Shown here: piece after piece, positions 12,201-25,100 of the stretch | How the letters are laid out: each line of letters starts with the position of its first letter | How positions within the stretch are numbered: the first letter of the stretch is position 1 | NCBI RefSeq assembly: GCF_020085105.1 | Contig: NC_058042.1 | Coordinates: 18,431,001 to 18,495,000, forward strand | From: Siniperca chuatsi | Lineage: Eukaryota > Chordata > Actinopteri > Centrarchiformes > Sinipercidae | Direction of reading: 5' to 3' | DNA: 64,000 nt | The notes under the pieces: generated by a model | Database searches by the model: none | What the model was told of the DNA's origin: nothing | The model's input: the letters and a program-made list of their open reading frames with translations, nothing else | Translations under genes and position numbers: made by a program

Positions 12201-15200
12201 ATGTCAGAGACGTCAAGTGATGCAGAGTCGTCCTGTGGATGGACCATTATTAGTAATGAGGTATAAATCCTTTCTCCTTATTCCTAATCTCCTATTGCCA
12301 GCTATTTTCATTTGTTGTTGTATAGTTTTTGACATTTTGAGGTGGCAGCAAGGAGAGAAGCATTTATTACAATGAGAAGTGGAAAATGATGTTTCTCTGT
12401 GAATGTCATCAAAATGACACACTCAGTTGATTATCTCAATCATACAAGTTGATCACAACTTTCAGCAAATTGATTAACATTTCGCAATTTCTTCTCAACT
12501 CATTCCTGGAACTGTTTTCTATTTTTTTTATTGGAGACTAATTTCTTAGCAGCATATGAGCTGACCTTTGTGAGTCAATAGAGACAAACTTTATAGAGTT
12601 TTATATGATACTTTTAGACATAGTACACTGATGTGACAGCACAAGCTAATAAACATTACCACATTATGAAAAAATGAGGGGTTAAAAGGGTAAAATCAGC
12701 AATTCCCTAGAATGAACTGCAGCAACTTGTGTGCAAAAATACTCTAATTCCTAAAATCCAAGCTGGGGTTGTGCAATTAAAGACTATTTCTGCTTATAAT
12801 TTGCTGCATTTGCTGTTTTTCACTTTGTATGGGATCTTTTTGAAATATATACGCATATATTTTACCTTTTTCTTTCTTTTTTTTAACATATACACTGATG
12901 AAACCTTTACACTGAAATGCCTTTAGCATCACGCTGACCAACTGATGTTATTTAGCTTGCTGTGGCGAATGTCAGTTATCTTTTACTGCGGGAAGCTTTT
13001 CTAGTATTTCTAATAAAACCAGTTAATGCTATATATCATCTTACATAGAAGTCTGAATTATTCATATTTATCATGTATTAGTTATAAATGTGAATTGATA
13101 AAGATGTATTTCTCCCATCATGCCCAGTTTTAATGTATGTTTATTGTGTTCACAGGGTTCAGATATCGAGACGTTGGCATCGGAGGCTGTAGTGGAATAT
13201 GGAGCCGAGCTGTTAGAGCGCCCTCCAGTTGAGGAAGTAGAGCTGCAGGACACACAGGCTGCTGCATCTGCTGGTAAAAAAAAAATCGTGTTTATGTGTG
13301 TACAGGAAAATTATGGAATTGACAAAACAAGTGAGAATGACTAAATCTCCTTCAGCTGAATGCCAGTTATCAGTGTGACATCTGAAATTCACACAGTAGC
13401 CGTTTACTTTTCTTTAAAACTCATTTTATCAACTTGCCCTTTTAATGTGTATTTTTTATTTTGACCTATTTCTCATAACTTGCCCTCCGTTTACATTTTG
13501 TACCTAGTTTTAATGTGTTTGTTGTGCTGCTTGTCCTTGGAAATGTATTTGTTTTGAAAAGAAATATTAATCATGATTAGAGCTGAAAAAGTTAGTCAAA
13601 TAACTGATTAGTCAATTGACAGTAAATTAATCTGAAACTATCTTCTTAACTGATTCATTTAAGTCAGTTTTTAAGCACAAATGCCCAAAATTCACTGCTT
13701 TCAGTTTCTCAAATGCAATTATTTGCTAGTTTTCTTAGTCTTGTATGACATCAAACTGAATTTATTTGGGTTTTGGACTGATGTTTTAACAAAACAGGCA
13801 ATTTGAATATCTCAACTTGGACTTTGGGACATTGTGATGGACATTTTACTATTTTCTGACATTTTATGGACCAAACAATGAATCAATTAATTAAGAAAGT
13901 AATCGACAACAATGAAAATTTTTATATGACTTTGTAATCAACAATCATAATTCACACATTAATCTTAATTTGTATTTATTATATTCTCAGCTGAGTGTGT
14001 TGAAGAGAGGGTTGCTGATTCACTTGAGGACACTCTGGGAGAACAAACCATAGATGAGACACTGTATGTCTCAGAGGTGAGAAGTTCTGTAAATGATCCA
14101 GAGCCACTTGCTGCTCCCTTCGCCTTCCATCTTCAATACACAGTATAAATATCTTCTCCAGGCCAGAGACAACACCACAGGGAAAGAGCATGTGAGTCTG
14201 TTGTCCTCCAGCGATCACTCAGACATTGTGACTCTCGGAGACTTGAAGGAGGAGGGGCACGCTCAGGTGGAAGAGGAGGCGGCAGCCAATGAGGAGTTCT
14301 ACCTCGGCACCTCCTGCAGCAGCCAGTATGCTTTCACTGCTGCAGAGACTGGTAGGGCTACAGGACCACACACACTGACACACTGAACTGTCATATGTCT
14401 TCTTTAGCAAGCTGATTTTGTTTACACTCACAGCCAAAGAGTCAACATAGAGAAATTTAACACGTCAACACAAAAACTTTCTTCCTCTGCCTGTTTTCCA
14501 CGTCGCCAAAGCAGGTTTGATGTTGAGTCACTGGAAACTTCCACAGAGTCTCGTGAACTTAGGCTACCATCTGAGAAGTCAGCTCACTGGAGGCCGCTCT
14601 TTTCCAGGTGGCCTGATTGAAACCGGAGTGAATCTAATACGATGCTAGGCTTGCTCAGCAAAGCACAGAACTAATCCTGATTACTTGCTGACAAGAACAC
14701 ATGCTGATGTGAGCCAGCTGTGCTTCTTTTAGAAGCATGTTCAACCACATATGAAAAAAATGCAGCGTGGTTTCCTTCACTGTTTTTTCACGTGTGTGCA
14801 TGTGTGGGTGTTTGTAGATCTATTTCTTGTCGATCTCCTCAACTCTCGACAAGAAAGCGAATGAACGTAAATGTGTTTTAGAAAATGTCAAACTATTCCT
14901 TTAATGTATTCTAAAAAACATTTCACAAACACAAAATTGGATCAAGACTTTGCAACAATATTGTTCAGCATTAGCGAAGCAGTTTCTCTTAATCTGTAAT
15001 ATTTGTTATCTGCATGATTAACCTCATTTACGCATGTCATTATTGTGTGAACCTCTTCTTTCTGTTAATTTCTTTCCACCATATGATCACTGCGACCATA
15101 ACTTTGTGTATTTTGCTTTAGGTTTCCCAGCGCAGCAGCCTGCAGTGACAAACTCAAGCAGCAGCGAGGATGAGGCAGGGCGAAGCGCCAGTAGTGTTGT

Positions 15201-18200
15201 CCGAAGACGAAGGTTGAGGAAGAATACCACAAGCATCGTGACAGAACCTGAGGTGGAGGAGGCGGCGGCGCTGGAGTCTGATCAGAGTGTCGAGGAGGAG
15301 GAGGAGGAGGAAGACAAGGGGCAGCAGGAGGAGCGGGCAGAAGTTAAACCCGTTGTTGCTCCGGATGTCCAAATGCAAGGCCAGCGCAGCAGCATCCTCA
15401 ACACGTGTATCCTGATTGCCCTCGTCATAGCCATCAGCATGGGCTTTGGACACTTCTGTGGTAAGAAGTTCACTGCGGAACTGGAAGATTTTACTGAAGT
15501 TTTTTGTAAATGTAGAAAATAAACTTTATTTAAACTTTCCAGTTAGCAGAATGTACATATTTGTTATTGCTAAAAGATTTACAGTACAGCACCTTCATCG
15601 TCTGTGAAAGATCAAATAATCCCACTGATTTTCATAAGGGATTTTTTTTCTGTACTAGAGTGTCTTACTGCTGCAGGTACTTGAAACGCATTATCTGTCA
15701 ATCAGTCTCCTGTTGCAGCATTAGAAATGTACTTTGCGTCAGAATTGTCTTCAGGTTCTTGGTCTTTCTGTCCAGAGTTTCTCTTCACACAGCTCTTTAG
15801 TTTAGATGTAAGAGCAGGTGCAAGAGATAGCTCAGCGGTTCTTATCTTTGGTGGGAACTACAGTGCTTATTACAGTTTGTAGGTTTTATACCTGTCCCAC
15901 TTTTGTTCCTCATAACTGTGTGTGACCTTTTATAGACATCATAGATCACTGTAGACTGCTGCTTCATCACATGTAGACTTGCCCCAACAATGCTTTCTAA
16001 TGTTGTGTGTAAATAATGTGTTCGTGTTACAAATTTCACTTACAGGCACAGTCCAGATTCAAGAAAGACAGAAAACTGTGGAGAAAATCAGAGTGAATGA
16101 ACTTGATGGTGTGAGAGATCTGCTTCACCAACATGTTAGAGAAAAACCTTTTACAAACCAGGTCAGTGACAACACAGGTCACAACTCAGAACGTACATAA
16201 CAATAATCATTAGCTCATTCTGTGACATGCTCTTGACTTTTGTGACTTATTTCATGCATAATATTTATTTTTGTGTTTATTTTATTAACGTTTACTTTCA
16301 CATTCCAATGCAACCCAATACAACAGTCCCCATGATAAATCCTACCTTTTTAAGTCTCAAAGTAAGGTAGTATTTGCTGCAGGGCTCTTTATTTCATTGC
16401 ATTACACCAGACAGGTGTTTTTACTTTTTTGGGTCATTCTGTGTAAATGAGGAACACCCCTAAATATTACCAGAAGCTCTTGTAACTTGGAAATCCATGC
16501 TCCACTTTGATGATATAAAACAAATAAATCTGACAGATTTTAAATGATGTTGTAATACAAGTCATTGTAAATGTATTGTTTTGTTGTTCACCTACTTACT
16601 CGGATGCCGAACGATTCATATTTTGAGTTAACGTCCTCATCACCTTCAACAGTCATGACCCAGGTAACCACGAGTTTAATGGACAATAACTTGTTTCTTC
16701 CTTTTCTCACTCAGGTCCGGAGAGGTGAAGTTGGTCTGGATGACGTGGAGGAGCAAAAAGTTATTTCACTGCTCACAGAGGCGATTGAGAAGATAAAGAA
16801 AGAAAACCAGGAGCTCAACATCAACAAGGCGTACATTCAGGTAATGTGGGAGTCTGTACTGTTTTGGTAACATAATATAAATGCAAATGTTATAATAAGG
16901 AAATGTTATGAGTTATAAGTCAAAACTGAAGCAAAAAGCTCTTTGTTTAATTTTTCTCCTTGCATTTTGTTTTACTGTTCAAATGATTTGTGTTCGCCTT
17001 CAATAATCATGACTGATGTAAACGTCACTTTAAAAGCCATAACTTTCCCTCTTTTGTTCCTTGTTTTTTCCATAAAAGGCCCAGAGAGATGACCTGGAAA
17101 TGTTGCTGAAACAGAAGGCTGAGGAGAGGACGAACATTGTGTCTCAGCAGCAGAGGTTGACAGCCGAGAACCAGCAGCTGAAAAGCTCCCTGGAACGTGA
17201 AGAAAAGTCCCTGTCCACCTTACAGCAGGAGCTGAGAAAACTGCGCTCTAAGATCAGCGATTGGGAGGCGACAGGAGCTGCTGCCGACTCGCTGCTGTTG
17301 GAAAACCAGAGGCTGAAAGACCAGCTGGAGGAGGAGAAACAGCTGATCCGAAGCTTCCACGGCCAGAGGGAGGATATGATGGCTGAAGCACAGACACTGA
17401 GGAAGAAGCTCGACAAGGAGAGATTGGTTACAGGTGAGCTGAGGAGAGAGTTGCATCTGCTGAGAAGTCGCATCCCTGGAGCTGGAAAGGAAGCCGGTTC
17501 AGAGGCAGAAGAGCTGCAGTCACGTCTGATGGAGCTGGAGAAGAGACTGAGCTTCGAGCAGCAGCGCTCTGACCTGTGGGAGAGGCTGTATGTGGAAACC
17601 AAAGAAGAAAGAGCCAAAGGAGACACAGAGTCCAAAGGGAAAAAACCAAAAGAGGGCATGGCAGGGAAAGTGAAAGAGACATTTGATGCTGTGAAGAACT
17701 CCACCAAGGAGTTTGTCCATCACCACAAAGAGCAGATAAAGAAAGCAAAGGCAGCTGTGAAGGAGAACCTGAGGAAGTTTTCAGATTCTGTCAAATTAAC
17801 TTTCCGACACTTCAAAGATTCGGCTTCGACCTTCATCAACAAAGCCAGAGGCTTTTATAATAAGAGACGTGATGACAAGAATTCAAAAGACTTGTGGCAG
17901 CACAGATCCGACAAGCCTCATCACAGAGACCCGCACAAATTTCACGACTTCTTTCAGAGCGACCACAACACCCGAAAATCAGGATATAAAGTTCACGACG
18001 ATCAAGGTCAAAACACCCACAAGGCCAACTTGAAAGGATGCTCCGGGGTTTTTGACTGCGCCTACCAGGAGTCCATGAGTCTCTTCAACAAAGCCATGGA
18101 GCCGATCAGAGCAGACGAATTCTACCAGCTGCTGCAGAGCTACCTGCAGCAAGAAGTTGACCACTTCCACCACTGGAAAGAGCTGGAGACGTTCATCAAC

Positions 18201-19048
18201 AACTTCTTCCACAACGGAGTGTTCATCCACGACCGGATGCTGTTCACACACTTTGTCCGCGGCGTGGAGGACTATCTGACCGACATGCACGAGTATCACG
18301 GCCTTGATGACGACGTGTTCGGAGATCTTGATGACTACATCTACCGGCACTTCTTTGGAGAGGCTTACACAAAAAGCTATGGCCCGAAGTAAGTCTCTGT
18401 GGCTGTATTCACTAAGTATCCTAAATTATGCAAAAAGTTCCCAGGTAAGAGTATCCTCTTTTCACAAAGTTGCATAGAGCAACGTCTACTGAGGAGCTTC
18501 CCAATAATTTTCAAGTTTTCCAAGAATTTTCCTGGATTGAAGAACTTAATCTGAAACTAAAGTAGAGACTTCCAATTTATTAATTCCAATTAGTAGCTAG
18601 CTGATTATTTTCTCCTCTCAGACTTGGGAGCTACTTTTACAGCTAAAATACTTTGTGAGGAACTTTTTAGACTCAAAAAGAGTCTTTAAGTTAAGATACG
18701 CCCCTTATTTTTTCAGATGTTTCTCTTAACTCAGTCAGGAGAAACATGGTTGTTTTGTGAATACGTTTTCTTACATTATCGTGCTGCAGCTTGAAGAGTA
18801 ATTAGTGAGTTTAACACTAATATTCACATCTATGTTTTGTGTTTGAATCACTCAGCGGGCCGTCTGAAAGACCCGACGCAGACTCGAAGGAGGAGTCGAG
18901 GGCGAAGCATCAACAGCGAAAGCAGCAGAGAGCCAGATCTCGGCCACACAGTGAACGCAAGTGGAGCAGATCGGGAAAAAACGCAGACAGACACATTGCT
19001 GACGTCAAAATAGAACTGGGTCCTATGCCGTTCGATCCCAAATACTGA
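12201..19048 (+). CDS. ccpg1: Cell cycle progression protein 1, ER-phagy receptor
   Basis: Complete, 845 aa (human about 757). Exons: 12201-12260, 13156-13273, 13991-14076, 14162-14351, 15122-15460, 16046-16161, 16715-16840, 17079-18388, 18856-19048. CCPG1 is a single-pass ER membrane protein that links ER to autophagy through Atg8 proteins and FIP200. Seen here: the LIR motif WTII (residues 14-17) in SSCGWTIISNEGSDIE, and two FIP200-binding-type motifs, SDIETL (about 22-27) and SDIVTL (108-113). An acidic cytosolic region contains a run of Glu from a GAG repeat (15291-15314). The membrane helix ILIALVIAISMGFGHF lies at about 248-263. A long luminal coiled coil follows, then a conserved region (TFDAVKNSTKEFVHHHKEQI) and the C-terminal helical domain ending IELGPMPFDPKY, as in a long mammalian isoform. 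Retaining the last intron would give a product ending YGPK (stop 18390-18392). Identification is very secure; the exact end may vary by isoform. Confidence 0.95.
13580..13910. mobile_element. ATTAATCGATTA-type MITE (copy 2), ccpg1 intron 3
   Basis: Begins GAGCTGAAAAAGTTAGTCAA and ends near AAAGTAATCGACAAC. The interior has TTTGGGACATTGTGATGG and TTTTCTGACATTTTATGGAC, as in the copy at 25838-26178. Intronic, non-coding. Confidence 0.65.
15818..15910 (+). repeat. hAT-like terminus in ccpg1 intron 6
   Basis: CAGCGGTTCTTATCTTTGG (from 15835) resembles the CAGTGGTTCTCAAACTTTGG ends of hAT-type MITEs. No matching right end was located, so a fragment. Confidence 0.35.
18404..18770. mobile_element. 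Probable MITE in the last ccpg1 intron
   Basis: The left end CTGTATTCACTAAGTATCCT is roughly mirrored by GTTGTTTTGTGAATACG at about 18749-18765, which is how a short inverted-repeat element with TGTATTCAC ends would look. It fills most of the intron between coding exons 8 and 9. No coding capacity. Confidence 0.45.
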
Positions 19049-19778
19049 AAATATCTCAACTGGTTTAATATTATAGTTGCAAAATCTATTTAATTTTTTT
19101 TTTGTATGTTTGCACAATGGTCACTTTTTAAAGCTACTGAACGTCCTTGATCTGTTTTATGTTTAGTGACGTAATCGTTATTAGGTTTGAGTGAAAGATG
19201 TGGCTTACGTCATCTGCACATTTCCTACATGAGAAGTAGGAGTTCATTTAACATTTTACAAATGTGAAAATGAAACACTGTAAATTATGGACCTGATGAT
19301 TTCCGCAGATACTCATCTTCAACCACAGCACTTAATGTTTAAAAATAAACATAAAAATATTGAGCAAAAAATGTTAATTGGGAAGCAAACTATTGTTCTA
19401 TGTTAAACAAAAAACAGACGTGCCACATTTAGGATGTTTCCGTGTACAGCCCATAGACTGTATACAGTCAGTGGTACAGCCGTGTAGTTGTTTTAATTTG
19501 CTGCTACAAAGACAGTTTGTGTGACGGGTTGCAATCTGCTTTCAGAGTTAAAATGCAGTTTTCTAACATTCCACCTCGAGCTTGTTTTGACTGGACCTGG
19601 CAGTTTTATTTGTTTTATTTACATGTGTTGGGGCAAAAAATTACTGGAAAAAATAATGTCACACCAAATGTAGTTGTGAATAAAAAACACATCTGACAAG
19701 TGATATTTCAAAATAACATTTAAGTTTAAAATATATATTTCAGTAGCAAATCCATAACTGCCATTGTTCCAGTGTTTG
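19049..19778. other. Convergent 3' ends of ccpg1 and pigb
   Basis: Only 730 bp separate the two stop codons. AATAAA at 19344-19349 is a candidate ccpg1 poly(A) signal. TTTATT at 19605-19610 and 19614-19619 gives AATAAA on the minus strand for pigb. The two 3' UTRs would therefore end about 250 bp apart without overlapping. Nothing else is recognised here. Confidence 0.6.
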
Positions 19779-22700
19779 TCAGTGCCTTTCATAAATAAAA
19801 ATGCTTCCTCCAACTCTTCCCTCTGGAAAATGAGTATGAAATATCTCTGCTGTCCTCACAAAGTGATTCCCCTGCAAAAACACGGAGATTTCCTACAACA
19901 ACGACAAAACACAAAAGTTTAGACAAAATTTTATACTTACACACAGTCCAGTGTTTTAATGCAGCTGTGACTCACATTAATGGGTTCACTGTTCTGCAAT
20001 ACTACATAGAGAAATATCATTTGTGAATATCTTACCTTCTCCAAAACATCAAACAAAACCAGGTGGGTCGGTAGAGAAGATTTGTATGGAAATGAAGTCC
20101 TGAGCCAGTGAAGAGGGTCGTCGTAGAATCTGTCGGCTTCGTCGACAAAACCCTCCTCTCCGAGATCTGGAGGACACTCGAGAAACCTCATCTTCATCGG
20201 GCAGTGGACGTGGCTACACAGAGAGAAAACCATCAGCTGCTGCAGGGAGCATCAGCCAATCAAATCACTTTTAGCCTGTTAGGTCAGGGACAGTACAAGG
20301 TAGGAAGTTTCTTTTTTCTACTTTCACCTAGCCAGTCTTATTATTCAGAGATGGACGACATATTTACATTTTGAAAAGAATAACCTCCAACATGATACTT
20401 ATGGGGGTCGGACTGAAAGGTGGGGAGCATATTTAGTCCTCAACAGCTCAGTGCTGTTATAGTATCTGTGTATCGAAGCTGCTATAGTGCCCTGAATGCC
20501 CTTTAATAGCTGTTCTGGAGCTTTCGACTCAGTTTGCTTGATTGCCATGGAACATATGACGTGGTCGAAAGCTTCAACAACAGCTACTAAATGGACCTGA
20601 GGTGAGACTGTTTTCTCAACTTTCATTTCCAAGGTCAAGAATGAATGATCTTCTTTGATAAGAATAACCTCATCACTGTTCAGATCCCATCATGCAGCTC
20701 ATCACCTGCAGTCTGTCCCTCAGGTGTGAATGGCTGTACTGTACCTGTAAAAAGGTGTTGAGTGGCAGGGCATGAGGAGGAGGACATCTGGCTGCGGAGC
20801 GGTGGAGATGCTGCTGACGTCACAAAGTGTCTGAAGACGGCTCATGACATCCAGAGTGCCTCGCTGGTGGATCAGGCCGGTGTACAGAGCCGCAGCCAGG
20901 TTACTCACTAACAAGACGAACGCAGCAGCTCGTCGCCACGCTTTCAGATTAGCCAAAGATATCCCTGTAGCACAAGAGGTATTAAAACACACATCTGGCT
21001 GTTCTTAACCACAAAGACATTTTTGATGTGAAGTTGAAAGCTTACCACAGAACACCATACAGAACGGCAGCACCGGGTAGATGAATCTGAACTCCTTGTG
21101 AGGAAGCAAACTGAAGCAAAGGATTCAAACATGTCAGTTTGTTTGCCGACCAGGACTTGTGCTCATCAAACTCCTAAAAGTGAAGCCCTGTGGAGTTTTT
21201 GACCACTAGCAGCACTATGGAACAATGTTTTTACGAGTGGGTCCCTGTTTTGTTTCTTCTCGTGCCCACGATACAGTCCTGCCAGTGGTTTCACGCTGTT
21301 CCGCTGATTAAAGGTGGCAGCAACGCGCCAATAAACACAGAAATGTGCCAGCAAAGGCAGTAAAGAAGAAGACGGCCAGCAAGTAAATATGGAAGTAAAC
21401 AATACAGGTTTCAAAGTTAGCAAAACAATCAGCTTTGCAAATGTTTTATGAGGAAGGGGATGCATTCAACAAGGACACGCACAGTGCATTTTGGTGAGTA
21501 ACACTGAACGTAAACATAACTGTTTACAAGAAAACTCCATCTTTAAGTATAAGATGAAATTAAAGATGCTTCACTATTACTCCGACTCACAAACTCCAGA
21601 GGTCTTTTAAATTGGTTAAGAGTAGATTGTAGATAACTACAGCACATAAACAGAAATTAAATTATTATTTTCTTCTATTCTTTTAAGTTTGATAAATGCG
21701 GGCCCATGAATGTGAACATTTTACCTGTAAACCACGAGTGTCCAGACGACTGCTGCCAACAGAATCTTGTATCTTTTGAAGGCGATGGTGCACCCATGAA
21801 GAAAGAGTGGAAGATGAGGGCCGATCACGACGGCAAAGCCCTGAGTGAAGTACCAGTGCCAGGGATGAGAGCCGTAGAAATCAGCCACACCGTAGAAGAT
21901 GTTGAACTTCAGGAAGTTGAACTGCACCATGGTCCACTGACAAACAGAGAGAGTAGCTGTTGTTACATTTGACTTCATCAGCAGCAGTCACTGTACTTTA
22001 AAAATCACGTGGATTTAATGTTTGACCTTTTCATAGAATATGCAGTCGATCACAGTTGAAATCCCAACAGCCAGCGCTCTGGAAATGAGGAAAAAAAGGA
22101 TAATAGCAATAAAGACATGAGGACGAAAAACAGGTGAAGTTGACGAGAGATTAAAAGTACAAACCCTATAGGAATGAAGTTATGAGTGATGAGTCTCAGT
22201 TTGTTATGTTCCTGCCAGAAATGGTACATCAGCAGAGGAAACCAGACAATCAGGGCTGTCGGACGAATGACGACAGCCAAGGCGACCAGGGTCAGATATT
22301 TTTTGCTGTAAAAAAACATCAACAATGTGTCTGTAAATTATCTATTTTTAGAGAGGAGATTAATTTAAAATGAGAAAAGGTGAAGGTGTACTGAGTCAAG
22401 ACCTGCTGTGTGTTTTGGACCCGGGGAGGGGGAAGTAAAACAGAGCCAGACAGGTGATGGTGGTCTCCATGCTGTTGGTCAGAGTCCTGGTGCAGCAGAA
22501 CCAAGAGAACCACGAGCACAGATGGCAGAAGAACTACAGACCAAAACAAGAAGAAACAGTGAGGAAAGTCGTGTATTTTAGGTGACTAGAGAACTGAGAC
22601 AGCATGAAACTGCAAGTAGGAGCCGTCACAATGTGTTCAGCAAGTACACATTGCTTCCTCGTGATTTCACAAACATCCAGCGCTTCTCCCTTTTTATTCT

Positions 22701-24739
22701 TTACTGTATTTGGGGTTTTTATGCTGTTTGTCCTGCTGTTTTTAATGCTGTGTGGTGAAGCCGAGGACAATAAACTAACTAACTAAACAATCCAAAAGAG
22801 TTTTTTTAAATCTAAAGGAAAGTCAAGGTAAAAGACAACCAAACAAATCATCAAAATAATGTACAGCGTGGATACTATCACAATACACCTAAACGTACAG
22901 ATTAATCACATTTTGTACGCCTACAATCTTACATTTCTGTGTTCTCCGTTCATTACAATAATACACGTTCTTCAGTTGTATTCTCTCCTCAAATTAAAGA
23001 AAATGTCTGTGATTTGAACACAGAAGATCTGCATGAGGTCTGAACAGACATAAAGGGCAGTAAAATCACACAGTGTGCAAGTAAACTCTTTACCGTCCAT
23101 TTTGCAACATGATGACTCTCCAACGTTCGGATGAGGAAGAAGAATTTGACATCTGCGAACGCAGCCAGGAGTGCTTGAATCGTTCGTGGAAGCCATATCT
23201 GCAGAACCAACCACACCAGGATCAGTGAAACAAAGTGACTATTGGAAATGTATCTGGTCAAAGACATGCCGATATAAAAGTTGTCTGAATAGAAGATATG
23301 TGAACTTGCCAGGAGATAGACTGAGTCGTAGTTTATGAAGTGTAATATCTTGTATATGAATGCAAAGAAGAGTGGATAGGAGAATCCTCTTATTCCTGCC
23401 TTCCATTCCCACGTCAGATACCCATAAGTCAACACTGTTAAGGTTGTAACAGCATAAAAGAATAGAATAAAAATAAAAAATAATGAAGCTACAGGTTTCA
23501 GCTTCACAAATGTGAAGAGTTGCTTGTTGCTTTGTTGCTCAGTTTTGAGAGCAGGTGACTCAAACACCAAGAGTTCTAGTTGGCAAAACAGCAAAATCAC
23601 ATACTTGTGTCGAAAAAGAAAATGCTGCTGAAAAAAAGAAAAAAAGACACCTTTTCAAATCTTCGTTTCCACGTACACAGACAGACATACAGCAGGTGTT
23701 TCTTTGCATGTGATTTCTTAATGATTATAGAGTTTAACACCTCTGCATAGTCACACAGCGAATGATCCGACAAAGCATTTTCTTCATTGCTAAACCGTGT
23801 TTTCTATGTGGCAGTGATGTGAAAAGTAAAGTCGAGTAAGACATATTTCTGCTGTCTGTACAGAAAGCCTTTGCGTTTTCTGCTCAAGCCACTTGAAATT
23901 GTCTGCAAAAGAAAACTAAACTGAAGAATATTCGGCCGAATTCGACACTATAGTAAATTCTCTGAGAGATGACTCCTTTGTTCATTTTCTCTGGTCTTAG
24001 CTTATTCTAGCCTTCTTTGTGTTGTTGACATTTTTAGTATTGTTTTATCTGCAGCTTTCCATACTGTCATCTTGGCCAGGTCTCCTTTGCGCGAGAGGTT
24101 CCCAACTGACCTGGTTAGAGCACCAGAAATAATTAACAGTTACAATATGAGACCATCCGAACAATGGAGAGAAACTGAAAGCTGTTTGGTTGCTGCAGAT
24201 TGAACTACTTGGATACATCACTGTGGGATCTGGGAATTTGATGGACGTAGATCATTATTTATTTTATTTATTTACAATGAACATTTTCCTTAAAGCAGCC
24301 CTCACTACACTGTCACAAGTCCAGTCACACAGCTGCAGGTGATACTGGTGATGAAAGGATATTTGAAGACCATATGATGGGAAACCTCCAGAGACTGCCA
24401 GTACTCATCTGGGACGAAGCTGGTCTGAACCAGGAAGCAGTTGATCAGCCTGAATGCCACAGAAAACACAACAACTCTGGCTCTCAGCACACCTGTGGAG
24501 TGGAATCACTTCATATTAGTAACATTACTAATTTATTTTCATCATCACTGCTCACAGTTGTTTGGTCACCACTACTTAAATCTACTAGTTTTAGTCCAGA
24601 AATGAAAATATCACATAAGGGTCCCACCGTTGCTAAGAGGAGATTCATCTTCCTTTGGATAAAGTTGGGATTTTCGTTTCCTCAGTTTCACATCTTCGAC
24701 TTTATTCCCAAATTTCAGACGTGATCGGATGTTCTCCAT
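19779..24739 (-). CDS. pigb: GPI mannosyltransferase 3 (PIG-B)
   Basis: Complete, 526 aa (human 554). Exons in transcript order: 24739-24628, 24492-24346, 23434-23310, 23198-23094, 22533-22403, 22305-22165, 22078-22027, 21936-21725, 21110-21046, 20964-20745, 20213-20036, 19871-19779. PIG-B is a GT22 multi-pass ER enzyme that transfers the third (alpha-1,2) mannose to the GPI-anchor precursor, using dolichol-P-mannose. Seen here: the luminal motif [15 protein letters not shown] with the family's acidic pair (D66-E67), [66 protein letters not shown] and [10 protein letters not shown]. Intron 3 uses a GC donor (CTG|GCAAGT). The exon 2/3 junction gives [19 protein letters not shown], about six residues longer than mammals here; phases agree but this border is the least certain. 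The ATG is preceded by a uORF. It is tail to tail with ccpg1 and head to head with pigbos1, as in mammals. Confidence 0.94.
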
Positions 24740-24762
24740 CAGGGCATTTTGTCTTTCGACAT
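24739..24762 (-). promoter_or_regulatory. uORF overlapping the pigb start codon
   Basis: On the minus strand an ATG at 24762 opens a 7-codon ORF (MSKDKMP) whose TGA at 24741-24739 shares its last A with the pigb ATG, giving TGATG. Stop-start overlap of this kind favours reinitiation over ordinary scanning. Whether the uATG lies in the mature 5' UTR depends on the unseen transcription start. Confidence 0.55.
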
Positions 24763-25019
24763 AGTACACCTGTCAGGATGTAAGTCAGGTGTGTCCAGTC
24801 AGAGTCAAAGCCTAAGTGAGCTCTTCAACACAAGGAAATAAGGTACAATCAATTTTAAATTTACGAAATGAACGTAAGCTATTTGGTCAGGTGCTGCGGG
24901 TAAAAAACCTGCTCAATCTTTCCGCTTATTTTACCAACAGTATTAAACTTTTACTTCTTCGGCTACACGACAATGAATAATATTAACTTCCAGTGAGCGC
25001 AGGTTGAACTGTGCTCAGA

Positions 25020-25100
25020 GGTTTTGGCTGCACTTCCGCATTCATAACTACTTCCGGTGGAACGTTGTTTCCCGACTTCAAAGTAAAGGTTTAGTATGAT
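25020..25100 (-). promoter_or_regulatory. pigb: Likely pigb promoter
   Basis: ACTTCCGGTGGAACG at about 25050-25064 contains an ETS-type CCGGAAGT core on the minus strand, about 300 bp upstream of the pigb ATG. A second CTTCCGCA lies at about 25033-25040. No TATA box was seen. The start site is inferred. Confidence 0.4.

Noticed and set aside
15829-15893. tRNA-like A box (TAGCTCAGCGG) and weak B box (GGTTTTATACC)
   Set aside because: The B box has two key mismatches and no cloverleaf folds. The CAGCGGTTCTTATC word is better explained as a hAT-type terminus.
17144-17748. Long minus-strand ORFs (up to 187 codons) opposite ccpg1
   Set aside because: Shadows of the coiled-coil exon 17079-18388. 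The Leu/Ser-rich composition comes from antisense GAG/CAG codons, and the ccpg1 frame is clearly the coding one.
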